From Lacticaseibacillus parakribbianus (GTDB taxonomy: Bacteria > Bacillota > Bacilli > Lactobacillales > Lactobacillaceae): 64,000 nucleotides of DNA. Location: contig NZ_JANQBA010000001.1 of NCBI RefSeq assembly GCF_025490915.1, forward strand, positions 372,001 to 436,000, in the 5' to 3' direction. This document shows, in pieces, positions 34,073 to 42,684 of the stretch (the stretch's first letter is position 1; the number at the start of each line of letters is the position of its first letter). A program made the translations under genes and the position numbers. The notes beneath the pieces were generated by a model. The model had not been told where the DNA came from. It did no database searches and saw only the letters and a list, made by a program, of their open reading frames with translations.

Positions 34073-36151
34073 TCAGTTGAACCAACCCTTGATGTCATTA
34101 TACCATCCGCTGACGGTATCTTTGGCCGAATCGATGCCATTTTGAATGCCTTCTTGCAGGCTCCCCCACACGTCGCTGCCGCTGTCTGCGGCATTCGGCG
34201 TCTGCAGCGTCGCGCGGGCCTTGGCGTCCTTAGTGTCAAAGGCGGTCTTTGGCGTGTAGGGCAAAATGTTTTGCATCTGCGATTTGAACAGCGTGGCACT
34301 CGAGCTGCCAGGCGCCAGGAAGTGCTTGGCATCCGAGTTGGCAAACCCGCTCCAGGTGGCCACGACGATGTCCGGCGTGTAGCCGATCACCCAGCTGTCG
34401 TGAGTGCCAGAGCCCCAGCTGCTAGGAATCTCCACCGTGCCGGTTTTGCCGGCGATCGTGTAGCCGCTCGGGGCGGCGGCGCGACCGGTGCCATCGGCGA
34501 AGGTGCCGATCATCATGCTGGTCATTTCCTTGGCGACGCTTTTTGAGATGATGCGCTTGGTCGTCGTCTTGGTGTTGTCGACGATGGTGCGGCCGGTGGC
34601 ATCCACGATACGGGTGATGAAGTGGGTGGTCGGCAGGCTGCCACCGTTGGCAAAGACGCTGTAGGCCCGGGCCATGGTCAGCGGCGAGTAGCCGCTGGCC
34701 ACCCCGCCCAGCACCGTCGACAGCTGGTGTTGGTCCCCCTTTTTGAGCGTGATGCCAAAGCGCGACAGCTCGGCAACCCCCTTGTCGATGCCCAGCTGAT
34801 TCATCAGCCACACCGCCGGCGCGTTGAGCGAATCGGCCAGCGCCGTGTACATCGGCACCGACCCGCGGTAGATGCCATCGACGTTGGTCGGCGTGTAGTT
34901 GTCCTTGCCGTAGCTGAGCTTCTTGTCGGTCAGCGTCGAGTCGTAGGAATAGCCGTTTTCAAGCGCCGTGGTGTAGACCATCATCGGCTTGAGCGTCGAA
35001 CCCGGCGAGCGCTGCAGCTGCGTGGCGTAGTTGAAGCCCAGGTAAACGTGCGGCCCCCGCGAGCCGACCACCGCCAAGACGCCACCGGTGTTGGGGTCGA
35101 CGGCCACGGAGCTGGCCTGGGCCTTGGTGCCGTCTGCGGCGTTGGCCGGGAAGTTCCAGCCGTTGTCAAAGCTCGCCTGCATCTGGGTCTGATAGGTGGT
35201 GTTCAAGGTGGTGTAGATCTTGTAGCCCTTGTTGACAATCGCGTCTTCGTCGATGCCGTACTTGTTGCGGGCCTCTTCGATGACCGAATCCACGAAGTAC
35301 GGGTACTTCTGCGCGTTGTCGGTGGTGTAGGTGTCCTTGAGCGTCAGCGCCTTTTGCTTCTCCGCCGCGGCCTGCGTGGCCGTCAGCTTGCCGGTCGCTA
35401 CCTCAAGGTCCAAGACCAGGTTGCGGCGGGAGACGGCGTGGTCCATGTGATCGATCGGATTGTAGTAGCTGGGGCTGCGCAGCATGGCCGCGAGCGTCGC
35501 GCCTTCGCTGGCCGACAGGGCGGAGGCCGATTTGCCGAAATAGCGCTTGGACGCGTCTTGAACCCCCCAGACGCCGTTGCCGAAGTACGCGTTGTTCAGG
35601 TACATCGCCAAAATGTCCTGCTTAGAGTACACTTTGGTTAGCTGAACCGCCAGGAAAATCTCCTGGCCCTTGCGCAGAAACGTCTGTTTTTGCGACAGCA
35701 GCGTGTTTTTGGCGAGCTGCTGGGTGATGGTGCTACCGCCGCCGGTAATTTGGCCGCGGTTGAGGACCAGCGCGACGACGGCCCGCAAGATGCCCTTGAT
35801 GTCAAAACCCCAGTTGTGATAGAAGCTGCGGTCCTCGGTGGCGATCACCGCGTTTTGGACGTTGACCGAGATGTCCTTGAGGTCGACGTACGTGCCTTTT
35901 TGCCCGTACATGGTGCCGGCGAGCTTGCCGTCTTGATCGTAATAGGTGGTTCGCGTCTGCATGCTGGACTTGATCTCCTGCACATCGGCGGTTTTGGCCT
36001 TGTAGGTGAACCACGTCGACAGGCCGAGCACGGTCAGGAGCACAATCAAAATACCCCAGCGAATCAGCTGAAAGCGCCGAAACAGCCAGGCGATTGCGCC
36101 GCCTGCCTTGGCGAGGTAAGGTCGGATCGCCGACCAGAATTGCTTGAGCAC
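34073..36151 (-). CDS. class A penicillin-binding protein (PBP2A/PBP1A-like)
   Basis: 692 residues. A short cytoplasmic tail, one membrane span (about residues 28-46), a glycosyltransferase domain (ATEDRSFYHNWG, GGSTITQQLAKN, YLNNAYFGNG) and a transpeptidase domain with SPGSTLKP (catalytic Ser), SLN and AGKTGT. It polymerises and cross-links peptidoglycan. I choose the GTG at 36151, with AAAGGGGG 7 nt upstream; the ATG 18 bases earlier overlaps that Shine-Dalgarno. Monocistronic. Confidence 0.94.
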   Translation of the reverse strand: MLKQFWSAIRPYLAKAGGAIAWLFRRFQLIRWGILIVLLTVLGLSTWFTYKAKTADVQEIKSSMQTRTTYYDQDGKLAGTMYGQKGTYVDLKDISVNVQNAVIATEDRSFYHNWGFDIKGILRAVVALVLNRGQITGGGSTITQQLAKNTLLSQKQTFLRKGQEIFLAVQLTKVYSKQDILAMYLNNAYFGNGVWGVQDASKRYFGKSASALSASEGATLAAMLRSPSYYNPIDHMDHAVSRRNLVLDLEVATGKLTATQAAAEKQKALTLKDTYTTDNAQKYPYFVDSVIEEARNKYGIDEDAIVNKGYKIYTTLNTTYQTQMQASFDNGWNFPANAADGTKAQASSVAVDPNTGGVLAVVGSRGPHVYLGFNYATQLQRSPGSTLKPMMVYTTALENGYSYDSTLTDKKLSYGKDNYTPTNVDGIYRGSVPMYTALADSLNAPAVWLMNQLGIDKGVAELSRFGITLKKGDQHQLSTVLGGVASGYSPLTMARAYSVFANGGSLPTTHFITRIVDATGRTIVDNTKTTTKRIISKSVAKEMTSMMIGTFADGTGRAAAPSGYTIAGKTGTVEIPSSWGSGTHDSWVIGYTPDIVVATWSGFANSDAKHFLAPGSSSATLFKSQMQNILPYTPKTAFDTKDAKARATLQTPNAADSGSDVWGSLQEGIQNGIDSAKDTVSGWYNDIKGWFN

Positions 36152-36253
36152 ACACGCGCCCCCTTTCACATAATGAGCCTATTCTAGCACAGACAAAGCC
36201 CGGCCCCGTCGTGCTTGAGGCCGATTTTTAACAATCTCAATAAAGGAGTTCCC

Positions 36254-37093
36254 ATGCCTGTCTTTCACTTAACCGCCACCACCACCGCCCCGGCCGCCTC
36301 GGTTCGCGCCCTGCTCACCGCCTGGCGCGTCCCCAAAACCACGCGCCACGCGCTGCGGGTGGCCAAAACCGTGCGAATCGACGGGGCCTACCGCAACTTC
36401 AACGAACCCGTCGCCGCCGGTGCCAGCGTCAGCCTGACCTTGACGCCGCCGACCGCACCGCACTACCAGCTAGACCCTGGACCGCTTGAGGTGGTCTACG
36501 AGGACGCCCAGCTGCTGGTGGTGGCCAAACCCGCCGGCATGAAGCCCCACCCCAACCAGCCGGGTGAAACCGGCACCCTGATGAACCGCGTCGCCGCCTA
36601 CCTGGCGCCGACGCCGGCCTACATCACCCACCGGCTGGACATGCTGACCTCCGGGTTGACCTTGATTGCCAAGGACCCGCTGACGCAGGCCATCTTGAAC
36701 CAGGAGCTGGGCGACAAAACCGCGGCGCGGCGCTACGTCGCCCTGGTGCGACCGGGCCTGCCGGCCAGCGGCACCATTGAGGCGCCGATTGGGCCGGACC
36801 CCGCAGACAAGCGCAAGCGCCTGGTCACGCCAACCGGCCTACCCGCCGTCACGCACTACCGGGTGCTGGCCCGAGACGCGACGGCCTGCCGCGTTCGGCT
36901 AACGCTTGAAACCGGCCGCACCCACCAGCTGCGGGTTCACCTGGCCAGCCTCGGCTACCCGATTCTGGGCGACCCGCTGTACGGTCCGGCCACTGACGCC
37001 ACGCCGCGGCTGATGCTTCACGCCGATTCGCTGAGCTTCATTCAGCCGCTGACCGACTGCCGCCGCACGGCTGAGATGCCCGTGCCGTTTTGA
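36254..37093 (+). CDS. RluA-family pseudouridine synthase
   Basis: 279 residues. An S4-like N-terminal RNA-binding part is followed by the catalytic domain with HRLDMLTSGL (catalytic Asp) and LETGRTHQLRVHL. The family modifies rRNA or tRNA uridines; the site cannot be assigned. The ATG at 36254 follows AAAGGAG. It diverges from the PBP gene and converges on argR. Confidence 0.92.
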   Translation: MPVFHLTATTTAPAASVRALLTAWRVPKTTRHALRVAKTVRIDGAYRNFNEPVAAGASVSLTLTPPTAPHYQLDPGPLEVVYEDAQLLVVAKPAGMKPHPNQPGETGTLMNRVAAYLAPTPAYITHRLDMLTSGLTLIAKDPLTQAILNQELGDKTAARRYVALVRPGLPASGTIEAPIGPDPADKRKRLVTPTGLPAVTHYRVLARDATACRVRLTLETGRTHQLRVHLASLGYPILGDPLYGPATDATPRLMLHADSLSFIQPLTDCRRTAEMPVPF

Positions 37094-37106
37094 CCCAGCC
37101 GTTGGC

Positions 37107-37147
37107 AAAAACGCGGCCCCTTCCGGTTTTGGAAGGGGCCGCGCTTT
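37107..37147. terminator. terminator between the pseudouridine synthase gene and argR
   Basis: Twelve-base perfect arms (37113-37124, 37131-37142); the U-run is better for the minus strand (argR). Confidence 0.85.
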
Positions 37148-37150
37148 GCA

Positions 37151-37603
37151 TTAGGCGAAGGCCTTTTGGTACTGCTTGTTGAACCAGATTGCGGCCTCAA
37201 CGCTTGGGCTGATCACCACGATGGTGTCGTGCCCGGCGACGGTGCCGACCACCTGGGGAAACTTGATCTCATCGAGAATCGCCGCCAGCAGGTTGCCATT
37301 GCTCGGCAGGGTCTTGATCACGTTCAGGAACTCGACGCGGGTGATGCCAAGCCCCACCTCGCGGATGGAGTCGCCCAGCCGCTCGAGTTGCGACTGTGAG
37401 TCGCCGCGGTACAGCGTGTAGCGAACGGTGCCGGTCGCATCTTGGGCCTTAATCACGCGCATCTCGCGAATGTCTCGTGAGATCGTCGCCTGGGTCGCGT
37501 CGATACCGGCCTCGCGCAACGCCGTCAGCAGCTCGTCTTGGGTGCCGATGGCCTTTTGGTTGATGATTCGCGCCAGGGCCGTTTGTCGCTCCGTCTTGTT
37601 CAT
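37151..37603 (-). CDS. argR: arginine repressor ArgR
   Basis: 150 residues. A winged-helix DNA-binding domain (LREAGIDATQATISRDIREMRV) and a C-terminal arginine-binding hexamerisation domain (VGTVAGHDTIVVI). It controls arginine synthesis or deiminase-pathway genes. It lies 12 bases after argS, so both share the T-box-controlled transcript; linkage of argR to argS fits arginine homeostasis. Confidence 0.95.
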   Translation of the reverse strand: MNKTERQTALARIINQKAIGTQDELLTALREAGIDATQATISRDIREMRVIKAQDATGTVRYTLYRGDSQSQLERLGDSIREVGLGITRVEFLNVIKTLPSNGNLLAAILDEIKFPQVVGTVAGHDTIVVISPSVEAAIWFNKQYQKAFA

Positions 37604-37615
37604 CGGCCCACCGCC

Positions 37616-39298
37616 TTACATCTCGGCCGGCGCGGCGACGCCCAACAGCGCCAGCGCGGCGGTCAACACGCTCGAGGTGGCCTTGACCATGGCGAGGCGA
37701 GCCGGCAGCTCGGCGTCGTCAACCAGCACCTTGGTGTTGGCGTAGTACTTGTTGAAGGCCTTGGCCAGCCGCAACGCGTACTTGGCCACCACCGACGGCT
37801 CGTAGGCCTTGGCCGCCCGGGCGATCACGTTCGGGTAATCGCCCAGAAGCTTCAGGACGTCCCAGGCCGAGGCGTCGGTCAAGGCGACCTCGGCGGCCGG
37901 TTTCACCGCGGTCTTGTTCAGGATGCTGTTGGCCCGGGCGTTGGTGTACTGGACGTAAGGCCCGGTTTCGCCCTCGAACCGCACGACTTCCTCGAGGTTG
38001 AAGTCGAAGCTGTCCAGCCGCTCGTTTTTGAGGTCGTGGAAAATCACGGCGCCGACACCGACCTCATGCGCGACTTGGTCGGCATTGGCGAGGTCCGGGT
38101 GCTTTTCGGCAATCTGCTGCTTGGCCAGCGCAATCGCGTCATTCAAAACCCGCTCCAGCAAAATGATGTTGCCCTTGCGCGTCGACAGCTTCTTGCCGCC
38201 GGAGGTGATCAGTCCAAACGGGATGTGGTGGATGTCATCGGCCCAGTCGTAGCCCATTTCCTTAATCACGGCCTTGAGCTGGTCGAAGTGTTCGCGCTGC
38301 TCGCCACCGACCACGTACAAAGACTGCACGAAGTCGTACTGCTGGTGGCGGTAAAACGCCGCGGCGAGGTCGCGGGTCATGTAAAGCGTCGCGCCGTCGG
38401 ACTTCTTGATCAAAGCTGGGTTCAGGTCGTAGGCGCTGAGGTCGACGATTTCGGCGCCTTGGCTCTCCTTGAGCAGGTGCTTGTCTTCAAGCTCTTGCAC
38501 CACGCCGTCCATCTTGTCGTTGTAGAAGGCCTCGCCGTTGAACGAGTCAAAGGACACACCGAGCATATCGTAGATGCGGGTGAATTCCTTGAGTGATTCG
38601 TCGCGGAACCACTGCCACAAGGCGTGGACCTCCGGATCGCCGTCTTCAAGCTGCTTGAACACCGCCCGGGCCTGGTCGTCCAGGCTCGGGTCTTTTTCGG
38701 CCTCCTCGTGAAACTGCACGTAGTACTGAACCAGGTAGTGGATCGGGTCCTTTTTGACGTCGGCCTCGGCGCCCCACTTGCGGTAGGCCACGATCAACTT
38801 GCCGAACTGAGTCCCCCAGTCGCCGAGGTGGTTGATCTTGATCGGGCTGTAGCCGACCTTGGTCAGGATGTTGGCCAAGGCGTTACCGATCACGGTCGAG
38901 CGCAGGTGCCCCATGCTCATCGGCTTGGCGATGTTGGGGCTGCTCATGTCGATCGGCACGTTGCCGGCCCCCAGCTGCTGCTCGCCGTAATGGGCCGGGT
39001 CCTGGGCGATCGTGGTCAAAACGGCATGGGCGTAGCTGACCTTGTCCAAAAAGAAGTTGACGTAGCCGCCGACGGCTCGCACCTCCTGGAACGGGGTGGC
39101 GTCGATCTTGGCGGCAAGCTCCGCGGCGATCGCCTTGGGTGCCTTGTGGTACAGCTTGGCCAAGGCGAAGGTCGGAAAGGCGTAATCGCCGAGGTCCGAC
39201 GTCTTGGGCGTTTCGATCGCCGCGTCGATCGTCGCGGCGTCCAGATCCGTGCCCAGCGCGGCCTGCAAGGCGGCGCTGACTGTTTGCTTAAAGTCCAT
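37616..39298 (-). CDS. argS: arginine--tRNA ligase
   Basis: 560 residues. N-terminal Add1 domain, the HIGH-like motif MGHLRST, LSTRKGN in place of KMSKS, and a DALR anticodon-binding domain. Catalyses Arg-tRNA formation (class I). The ATG at 39298 follows GAGGAGG. Upstream lies a T-box leader. Confidence 0.97.
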   Translation of the reverse strand: MDFKQTVSAALQAALGTDLDAATIDAAIETPKTSDLGDYAFPTFALAKLYHKAPKAIAAELAAKIDATPFQEVRAVGGYVNFFLDKVSYAHAVLTTIAQDPAHYGEQQLGAGNVPIDMSSPNIAKPMSMGHLRSTVIGNALANILTKVGYSPIKINHLGDWGTQFGKLIVAYRKWGAEADVKKDPIHYLVQYYVQFHEEAEKDPSLDDQARAVFKQLEDGDPEVHALWQWFRDESLKEFTRIYDMLGVSFDSFNGEAFYNDKMDGVVQELEDKHLLKESQGAEIVDLSAYDLNPALIKKSDGATLYMTRDLAAAFYRHQQYDFVQSLYVVGGEQREHFDQLKAVIKEMGYDWADDIHHIPFGLITSGGKKLSTRKGNIILLERVLNDAIALAKQQIAEKHPDLANADQVAHEVGVGAVIFHDLKNERLDSFDFNLEEVVRFEGETGPYVQYTNARANSILNKTAVKPAAEVALTDASAWDVLKLLGDYPNVIARAAKAYEPSVVAKYALRLAKAFNKYYANTKVLVDDAELPARLAMVKATSSVLTAALALLGVAAPAEM

Positions 39299-39311
39299 GT
39301 GTTTTCCTCCT

Positions 39312-39519
39312 CAAAAAAAGACCCATCGCTTCCAAATTCAATTGAAAGAGACGAGTCACCCCGCGGTACCACTCTTGTTGGCGCTAAGCCCACTCGATTA
39401 TTCAGATGTGCCTCAAGCGCTCGCCGCCGCGCAGGAGGGCCGCTCGCACCGACCGCGACCTCACTGGACCCCTGCCACGGCATCCTCGCTCTCAACGGCC
39501 GGGATGACCCGTGTAACAA
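39312..39519 (-). promoter_or_regulatory. argS T-box leader with terminator
   Basis: Reverse strand carries AGAGTGGTACCGCGGGG (39359-39375), a canonical T-box core, and a terminator with arms 39320-39327 and 39350-39357 (G-U pairs allowed) followed by seven U. The region upstream of the core is only ~145 nt and starts right after a tRNA terminator; I could not assign the specifier with confidence (CGA in GGTGCGAGC is one option). No promoter is evident between the tRNA terminator and the leader. Confidence 0.85.
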
Positions 39520-39541
39520 AAAACTGGCGCCTTCGCACCAG
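39518..39541 (-). terminator. terminator of tRNA-Gly
   Basis: Seven-base arms (39524-39530, 39535-39541) with one G-U pair, then six U. Confidence 0.8.
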
Positions 39542-39547
39542 TCCAAA

Positions 39548-39618
39548 AGCGGTTGACGAGAATCGAACTCGCGACGCCAGCTTGGGAAGCTGGAGTTTTA
39601 CCACTAAACTACAACCGC
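39548..39618 (-). tRNA. tRNA-Gly, anticodon CCC
   Basis: 71 nt. Acceptor GCGGTTG/CAACCGC, D-loop TAGTTTAGTGGTA, anticodon stem CCAGC/GCTGG with loop TTCCCAA (anticodon CCC), and T-loop GTTCGATTC. Discriminator U; CCA is not encoded. It reads GGG glycine codons. It has its own promoter and terminator. Confidence 0.95.
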
Positions 39619-39631
39619 AACAACAAGAACG

Positions 39632-39660
39632 AGTATACCGAACCAACCGCGCGTTTGCAA
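39632..39660 (-). promoter_or_regulatory. promoter of tRNA-Gly
   Basis: Reverse-complement TTGCAA, 17-bp spacer, TATACT, about 13 bases from the tRNA. Confidence 0.8.
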
Positions 39661-39716
39661 GACTTGCGCCGAAAAAAACCGGTGGCGCTGTCATTTGATT
39701 AAAGAATCTTAATAAC

Positions 39717-39745
39717 TTGCACAGACTTTTTAACCGCGTTATAAT
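39717..39745 (+). promoter_or_regulatory. promoter of the HicB-like gene
   Basis: TTGCAC, 17-bp spacer, TATAAT. Confidence 0.8.
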
Positions 39746-39772
39746 GTTACGTAATGAAAGGATGGGACCCCC

Positions 39773-40159
39773 ATGGTTAAGACGACCCAACGATTCTACT
39801 TTGCCGCGCGTAACGCCAAAACTGCCCACGGTTACGAGATCAACTTTGTGAACGTCCCCCACGCCCAGGCCGTTGGCGTCACCTACGAGGAAACCGTCTA
39901 CTACGCCTACCGCGTCCTCGCCGATTTCCTCTTGCACCTGCCTGAAGACGCCAAGGTGAGCGACTACACGCTGCGCCAGATCCCCGAAAGCGAAGACGAG
40001 AACGTCTTTTACTCGCTGGTCAGCGCGACGCCGGACTTTGATCCCCACAAAATGACCACGCACTTCACCCTGCCCCAGGCCGGCCCGGCCGAGATTCGCC
40101 GCCAAGGCGACCGGCTGGCCCACCTGGTCGCCCACGCCCGGGACCTCGCGGCGCTGTAG
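39773..40159 (+). CDS. HicB-like protein without a HicA partner
   Basis: 128 residues. The segment GYEINFVNVPHAQAVGVTYE, then ETVYYAYRVLADFL, follows the HicB antitoxin pattern (GYxVxFPDLPG...GxTxEEAxxxAxxxLxxxL), a partial RNase H-like fold. No DNA-binding C-terminal motif is obvious and no HicA-sized gene is adjacent; the neighbours are tRNA-Gly and pyrD. Such solitary HicB-like proteins occur in lactobacilli; function unknown. The promoter is strong; AAAGGA is 10 nt before the ATG. Family call is by pattern only. Confidence 0.7.
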   Translation: MVKTTQRFYFAARNAKTAHGYEINFVNVPHAQAVGVTYEETVYYAYRVLADFLLHLPEDAKVSDYTLRQIPESEDENVFYSLVSATPDFDPHKMTTHFTLPQAGPAEIRRQGDRLAHLVAHARDLAAL

Positions 40160-40241
40160 CCGATTCCCGAACGTTCAATCGGGAGGCTGCCGGTTTAACG
40201 CGTCACAAACCTGATTAAACTGCGATTTTGCGGTGCCGGTT

Positions 40242-40270
40242 CGGCTTTTACTAGTCAAGCCGGCTTTTTT
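40242..40270 (+). terminator. terminator or attenuator upstream of pyrD
   Basis: CGGCTT/AAGCCG stem with a 9-base loop and six T. It ends the HicB-like transcript; no PyrR-binding loop was recognised upstream. Confidence 0.65.
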
Positions 40271-40322
40271 GTGCTTTAATGACGGGTAATGGACCTGTCA
40301 ACCCACCCAAAGGAGCGATATC

Positions 40323-41261
40323 GTGGTCAACTTACACACATCGATTGGAAGCTTTCAGTTCAACAACGTTTTGATGAACGCCAGCGGGGTGCATTGCATG
40401 ACCGCCGCGGAGCTGGACGAAGTCGCCCAGAGCCCGGCCGGCACCCTGGTCACCAAAAGCGGCACCTTGCAGCCGCGTGACGGCAACCCGGCCCCCCGCT
40501 ACGCTAGCCTTGAGTTAGGCTCCATCAACTCGATGGGCCTGCCCAACAAGGGCTTTCGCTACTACCTGGACTACGCGATTGCTTTTCAGGCGGCCCACCC
40601 CGACCGGCCGATTTTTCTCTCCATCGCCGGCACCGGCCCGGCCGATTACGCCGAGATGGCCGCGGTGATTCAGGCCAGCGACTTCACCGGCCTGACGGAA
40701 TTCAACCTCAGCTGCCCCAATGTGCCGGGCAAGCCGCAGATTGCCTACGACCTGACCACCACCGAGCACATCCTGGACGACCTGTTCAAGGTCTTCAAGA
40801 AGCCGGCCGGCATCAAGCTACCGCCGTTCTTCGACCTCGCCCAGTTCGACGCGATGGCCGCCTTGCTGAACCGCTACCCGCTGACCTTCATCAACTCGAT
40901 CAACTCGCTGGGCAACGGCCTGGCCATCGATGCCGCGACCGACACTGCGCTAATTCTGCCCAAGGGCGGCTTTGGCGGCATCGGCGGCGCCTACGCCAAG
41001 CCGATTGCGCTGGCCAACGTTCGCGCCTTCCGCCAGCGCCTGCGCGACGACATCGCGATCATCGGCACCGGCGGCGTGACCACCGGCCGCGACGTCTACG
41101 AGCTGATCTTGTGCGGCGCCAGCCTGGTGTCACTCGGCACCGTGCTGCAGGAAGAAGGCCTGCCAGCCTTCACCCGGTTGACCCAGGAGCTGGAGGCCGA
41201 AATGACCGCCAAGGGGTACGCCACGATTCAGGACTTCCAAGGGCAGCTGAAGACGCTGTAG
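40323..41261 (+). CDS. pyrD: dihydroorotate dehydrogenase, class 1A (fumarate-type)
   Basis: 312 residues. FNLSCPNVPGKPQ has the catalytic cysteine (Cys131) of class 1 enzymes, and LELGSINSMGLPNKG and IIGTGGVTTGRD are FMN-site motifs of the class 1A form known from Lactococcus PyrDA, which uses fumarate. The start is GTG at 40323 with AAAGGAG 8 nt upstream. It stands alone, away from any pyr operon. Confidence 0.94.
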   Translation: MVNLHTSIGSFQFNNVLMNASGVHCMTAAELDEVAQSPAGTLVTKSGTLQPRDGNPAPRYASLELGSINSMGLPNKGFRYYLDYAIAFQAAHPDRPIFLSIAGTGPADYAEMAAVIQASDFTGLTEFNLSCPNVPGKPQIAYDLTTTEHILDDLFKVFKKPAGIKLPPFFDLAQFDAMAALLNRYPLTFINSINSLGNGLAIDAATDTALILPKGGFGGIGGAYAKPIALANVRAFRQRLRDDIAIIGTGGVTTGRDVYELILCGASLVSLGTVLQEEGLPAFTRLTQELEAEMTAKGYATIQDFQGQLKTL

Positions 41262-41278
41262 CCACCGCATTCTCGTTG

Positions 41279-41313
41279 GGCCCCTGCCGGCAGCCACCGG
41301 CAGGGGCCTTTTT
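41279..41313 (+). terminator. terminator of pyrD
   Basis: Twelve-base arms (41279-41290, 41297-41308) and five T. Confidence 0.9.
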
Positions 41314-41326
41314 GGCGCCTGGCGCC

Positions 41327-41730
41327 AAAAAAACCGGCACAAGATTTGTGCCGGACACGCCGAAGCCACCGCGGGGGTTCACCCGCGGCAGCCTCGGTCT
41401 TTTGGTTGCTGCCTTGCGTTCTTGTGCCGTCGTCCCCGGATCATCGCATCGCTGCGCGGTATCGTGGGACAAGCCCCCTGTCAGTCGGCACCGCAGCTAC
41501 CTCGCAAGCGAGTAGGCACCGGACTGTGCGGCAGGCGGATGGTGGTCCACACCCTGGTGGTCGGTCCCAATCGGAGGGGACCGTTGCACGAAAACGTCGA
41601 CGTTGTTGCCTGGTACGGCATGGCATGGGTGGGGTACTGGGAATGCTTATGTCCCGGACCGTTCCCCATAGACAGTAGAGTTGCAAGCGCCGCGGCCGCG
41701 GCGTTTTCCCTGCCCGTTGACAATCATCTG
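41327..41730 (-). ncRNA. candidate structured RNA B (unrecognised family; homologue of RNA A)
   Basis: This occupies the 547-base gap between pyrD and sdaAA. Promoter at 41736-41764; terminator CCGGCACAA/TTGTGCCGG (41334-41354) with seven U. The blocks 41358-41371, 41583-41595 and 41622-41634 are identical to RNA A and in the same order. The hairpin 41365-41392 corresponds to 8256-8282 of RNA A with different pairs; in two positions the pairs are G-U on the minus strand but C-A on the plus strand, which favours the minus strand as the RNA. Other helices visible: CGGTCCC/GGGACCG and AACG-UCGA-CGUU (41593-41604). No known RNA family recognised. Confidence 0.65.
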
Positions 41731-41735
41731 ATTAT

Positions 41736-41764
41736 AATGTAAGCCCTGCCAAGGCAGCTGTCAA
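41736..41764 (-). promoter_or_regulatory. promoter of structured RNA B
   Basis: Reverse-complement TTGACA, 17-bp spacer, TACATT, in the space after the sdaAA stop codon. Confidence 0.6.
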
Positions 41765-41808
41765 ATCTTAAGCTCGCAAGCCGGCACGACTGACCAGCAT
41801 CCAACCGG

Positions 41809-42675
41809 CTAATCCCCAAAAATCTGGTGGCGCAGCTTCTGGCCGGTCGGCGTTGCGGCCAGGCCGCCTTCCGCGGTTTCCTTGAACACCGACGGCATCA
41901 GCCGGCCGACTTGATCCATTGCCGCGATCACCTCGTCTGGGGGGATCACCGAGCGCATCCCGGCCAAGGCCATGTCGGCGCTGACGAAGGCCTGGCTGGC
42001 CCCCATCGCGTTGCGCTTGACGCAAGGCACCTCGACCAGCCCGGCCACCGGGTCGCAGACCAGCCCCATCAGGTTGGCCAAAGACATCGCCACCGCCTGG
42101 GCGGCCATGTCGGCGGTACCGCCCTTGGCGCAGACCAGGGCCGCGGCGGCCATCGCGCTGGCGGAGCCGACCTCGGCCTGACACCCACCTTCCGCCCCGG
42201 CAATGCCGGCGTTGTTGGCAATCACCAACCCGAAGGCGCCGGCGGTGAACAGAAAGTCGATCTGCTGCTCTCGGGTCAGCGCAAGCTTTTTGGTCACCGC
42301 CACCAGGCAGCCGGCCACCACGCCGGCGCTGCCGGCGGTTGGCGTGGCGCAGATCAGGCCCATTTTGGCGTTGACCTCGTTGACGGCCACGGCGTTTTGC
42401 ACCGCCTCAAGCACGGTGGCGCCGAGGAAAAAGTCGCCGTTTTCGAGGTACTGGTGCAGCCTTTTGGCGTCGCCGCCGGTCAGCCCGGTCACCGACTTCA
42501 CCCCTTGAATCCCCTCGTCGATCGACTGGGCCATCACGTCGAGGTTGCGGCCCATGATAGCGCGAATCTGCGCCGGGGTGCGACCGCTGTTTTGCGCCTC
42601 GGTCGCGACCATGAAGGCGGCCACCGATGAGTAGGCCGCGCTTTGTTCGACTAACGCCTTGATTGTGTTAAACAT
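41809..42675 (-). CDS. sdaAA: L-serine dehydratase, alpha subunit
   Basis: 288 residues. CATPTAGSAG, AEGGCQAEVGSASAMAAAAL and VCDPVAGLVEVPCVKRN contain the cysteines that bind the 4Fe-4S cluster in the two-subunit iron-sulfur serine dehydratases. It converts serine to pyruvate and ammonia with the beta subunit. Encoded 9 bases after sdaAB. Confidence 0.95.
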   Translation of the reverse strand: MFNTIKALVEQSAAYSSVAAFMVATEAQNSGRTPAQIRAIMGRNLDVMAQSIDEGIQGVKSVTGLTGGDAKRLHQYLENGDFFLGATVLEAVQNAVAVNEVNAKMGLICATPTAGSAGVVAGCLVAVTKKLALTREQQIDFLFTAGAFGLVIANNAGIAGAEGGCQAEVGSASAMAAAALVCAKGGTADMAAQAVAMSLANLMGLVCDPVAGLVEVPCVKRNAMGASQAFVSADMALAGMRSVIPPDEVIAAMDQVGRLMPSVFKETAEGGLAATPTGQKLRHQIFGD

Positions 42676-42684
42676 GGCACCCTC

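Noticed and set aside
40160-40322. A PyrR-dependent attenuator upstream of pyrD
   Set aside because: There is a terminator but no recognisable PyrR-binding loop or antiterminator; it is better explained as the end of the HicB-like transcript.
41327-41730. RNA B as a leader of sdaAA/sdaAB or an extension of pyrD
   Set aside because: It lies downstream of sdaAA on the same strand, has its own promoter and terminator, and pyrD already ends at a strong plus-strand terminator at 41279-41313.
41721-41745. A plus-strand promoter TTGACA...TATAAT
   Set aside because: The hexamers are only 10 bp apart, and there is no plus-strand gene downstream.
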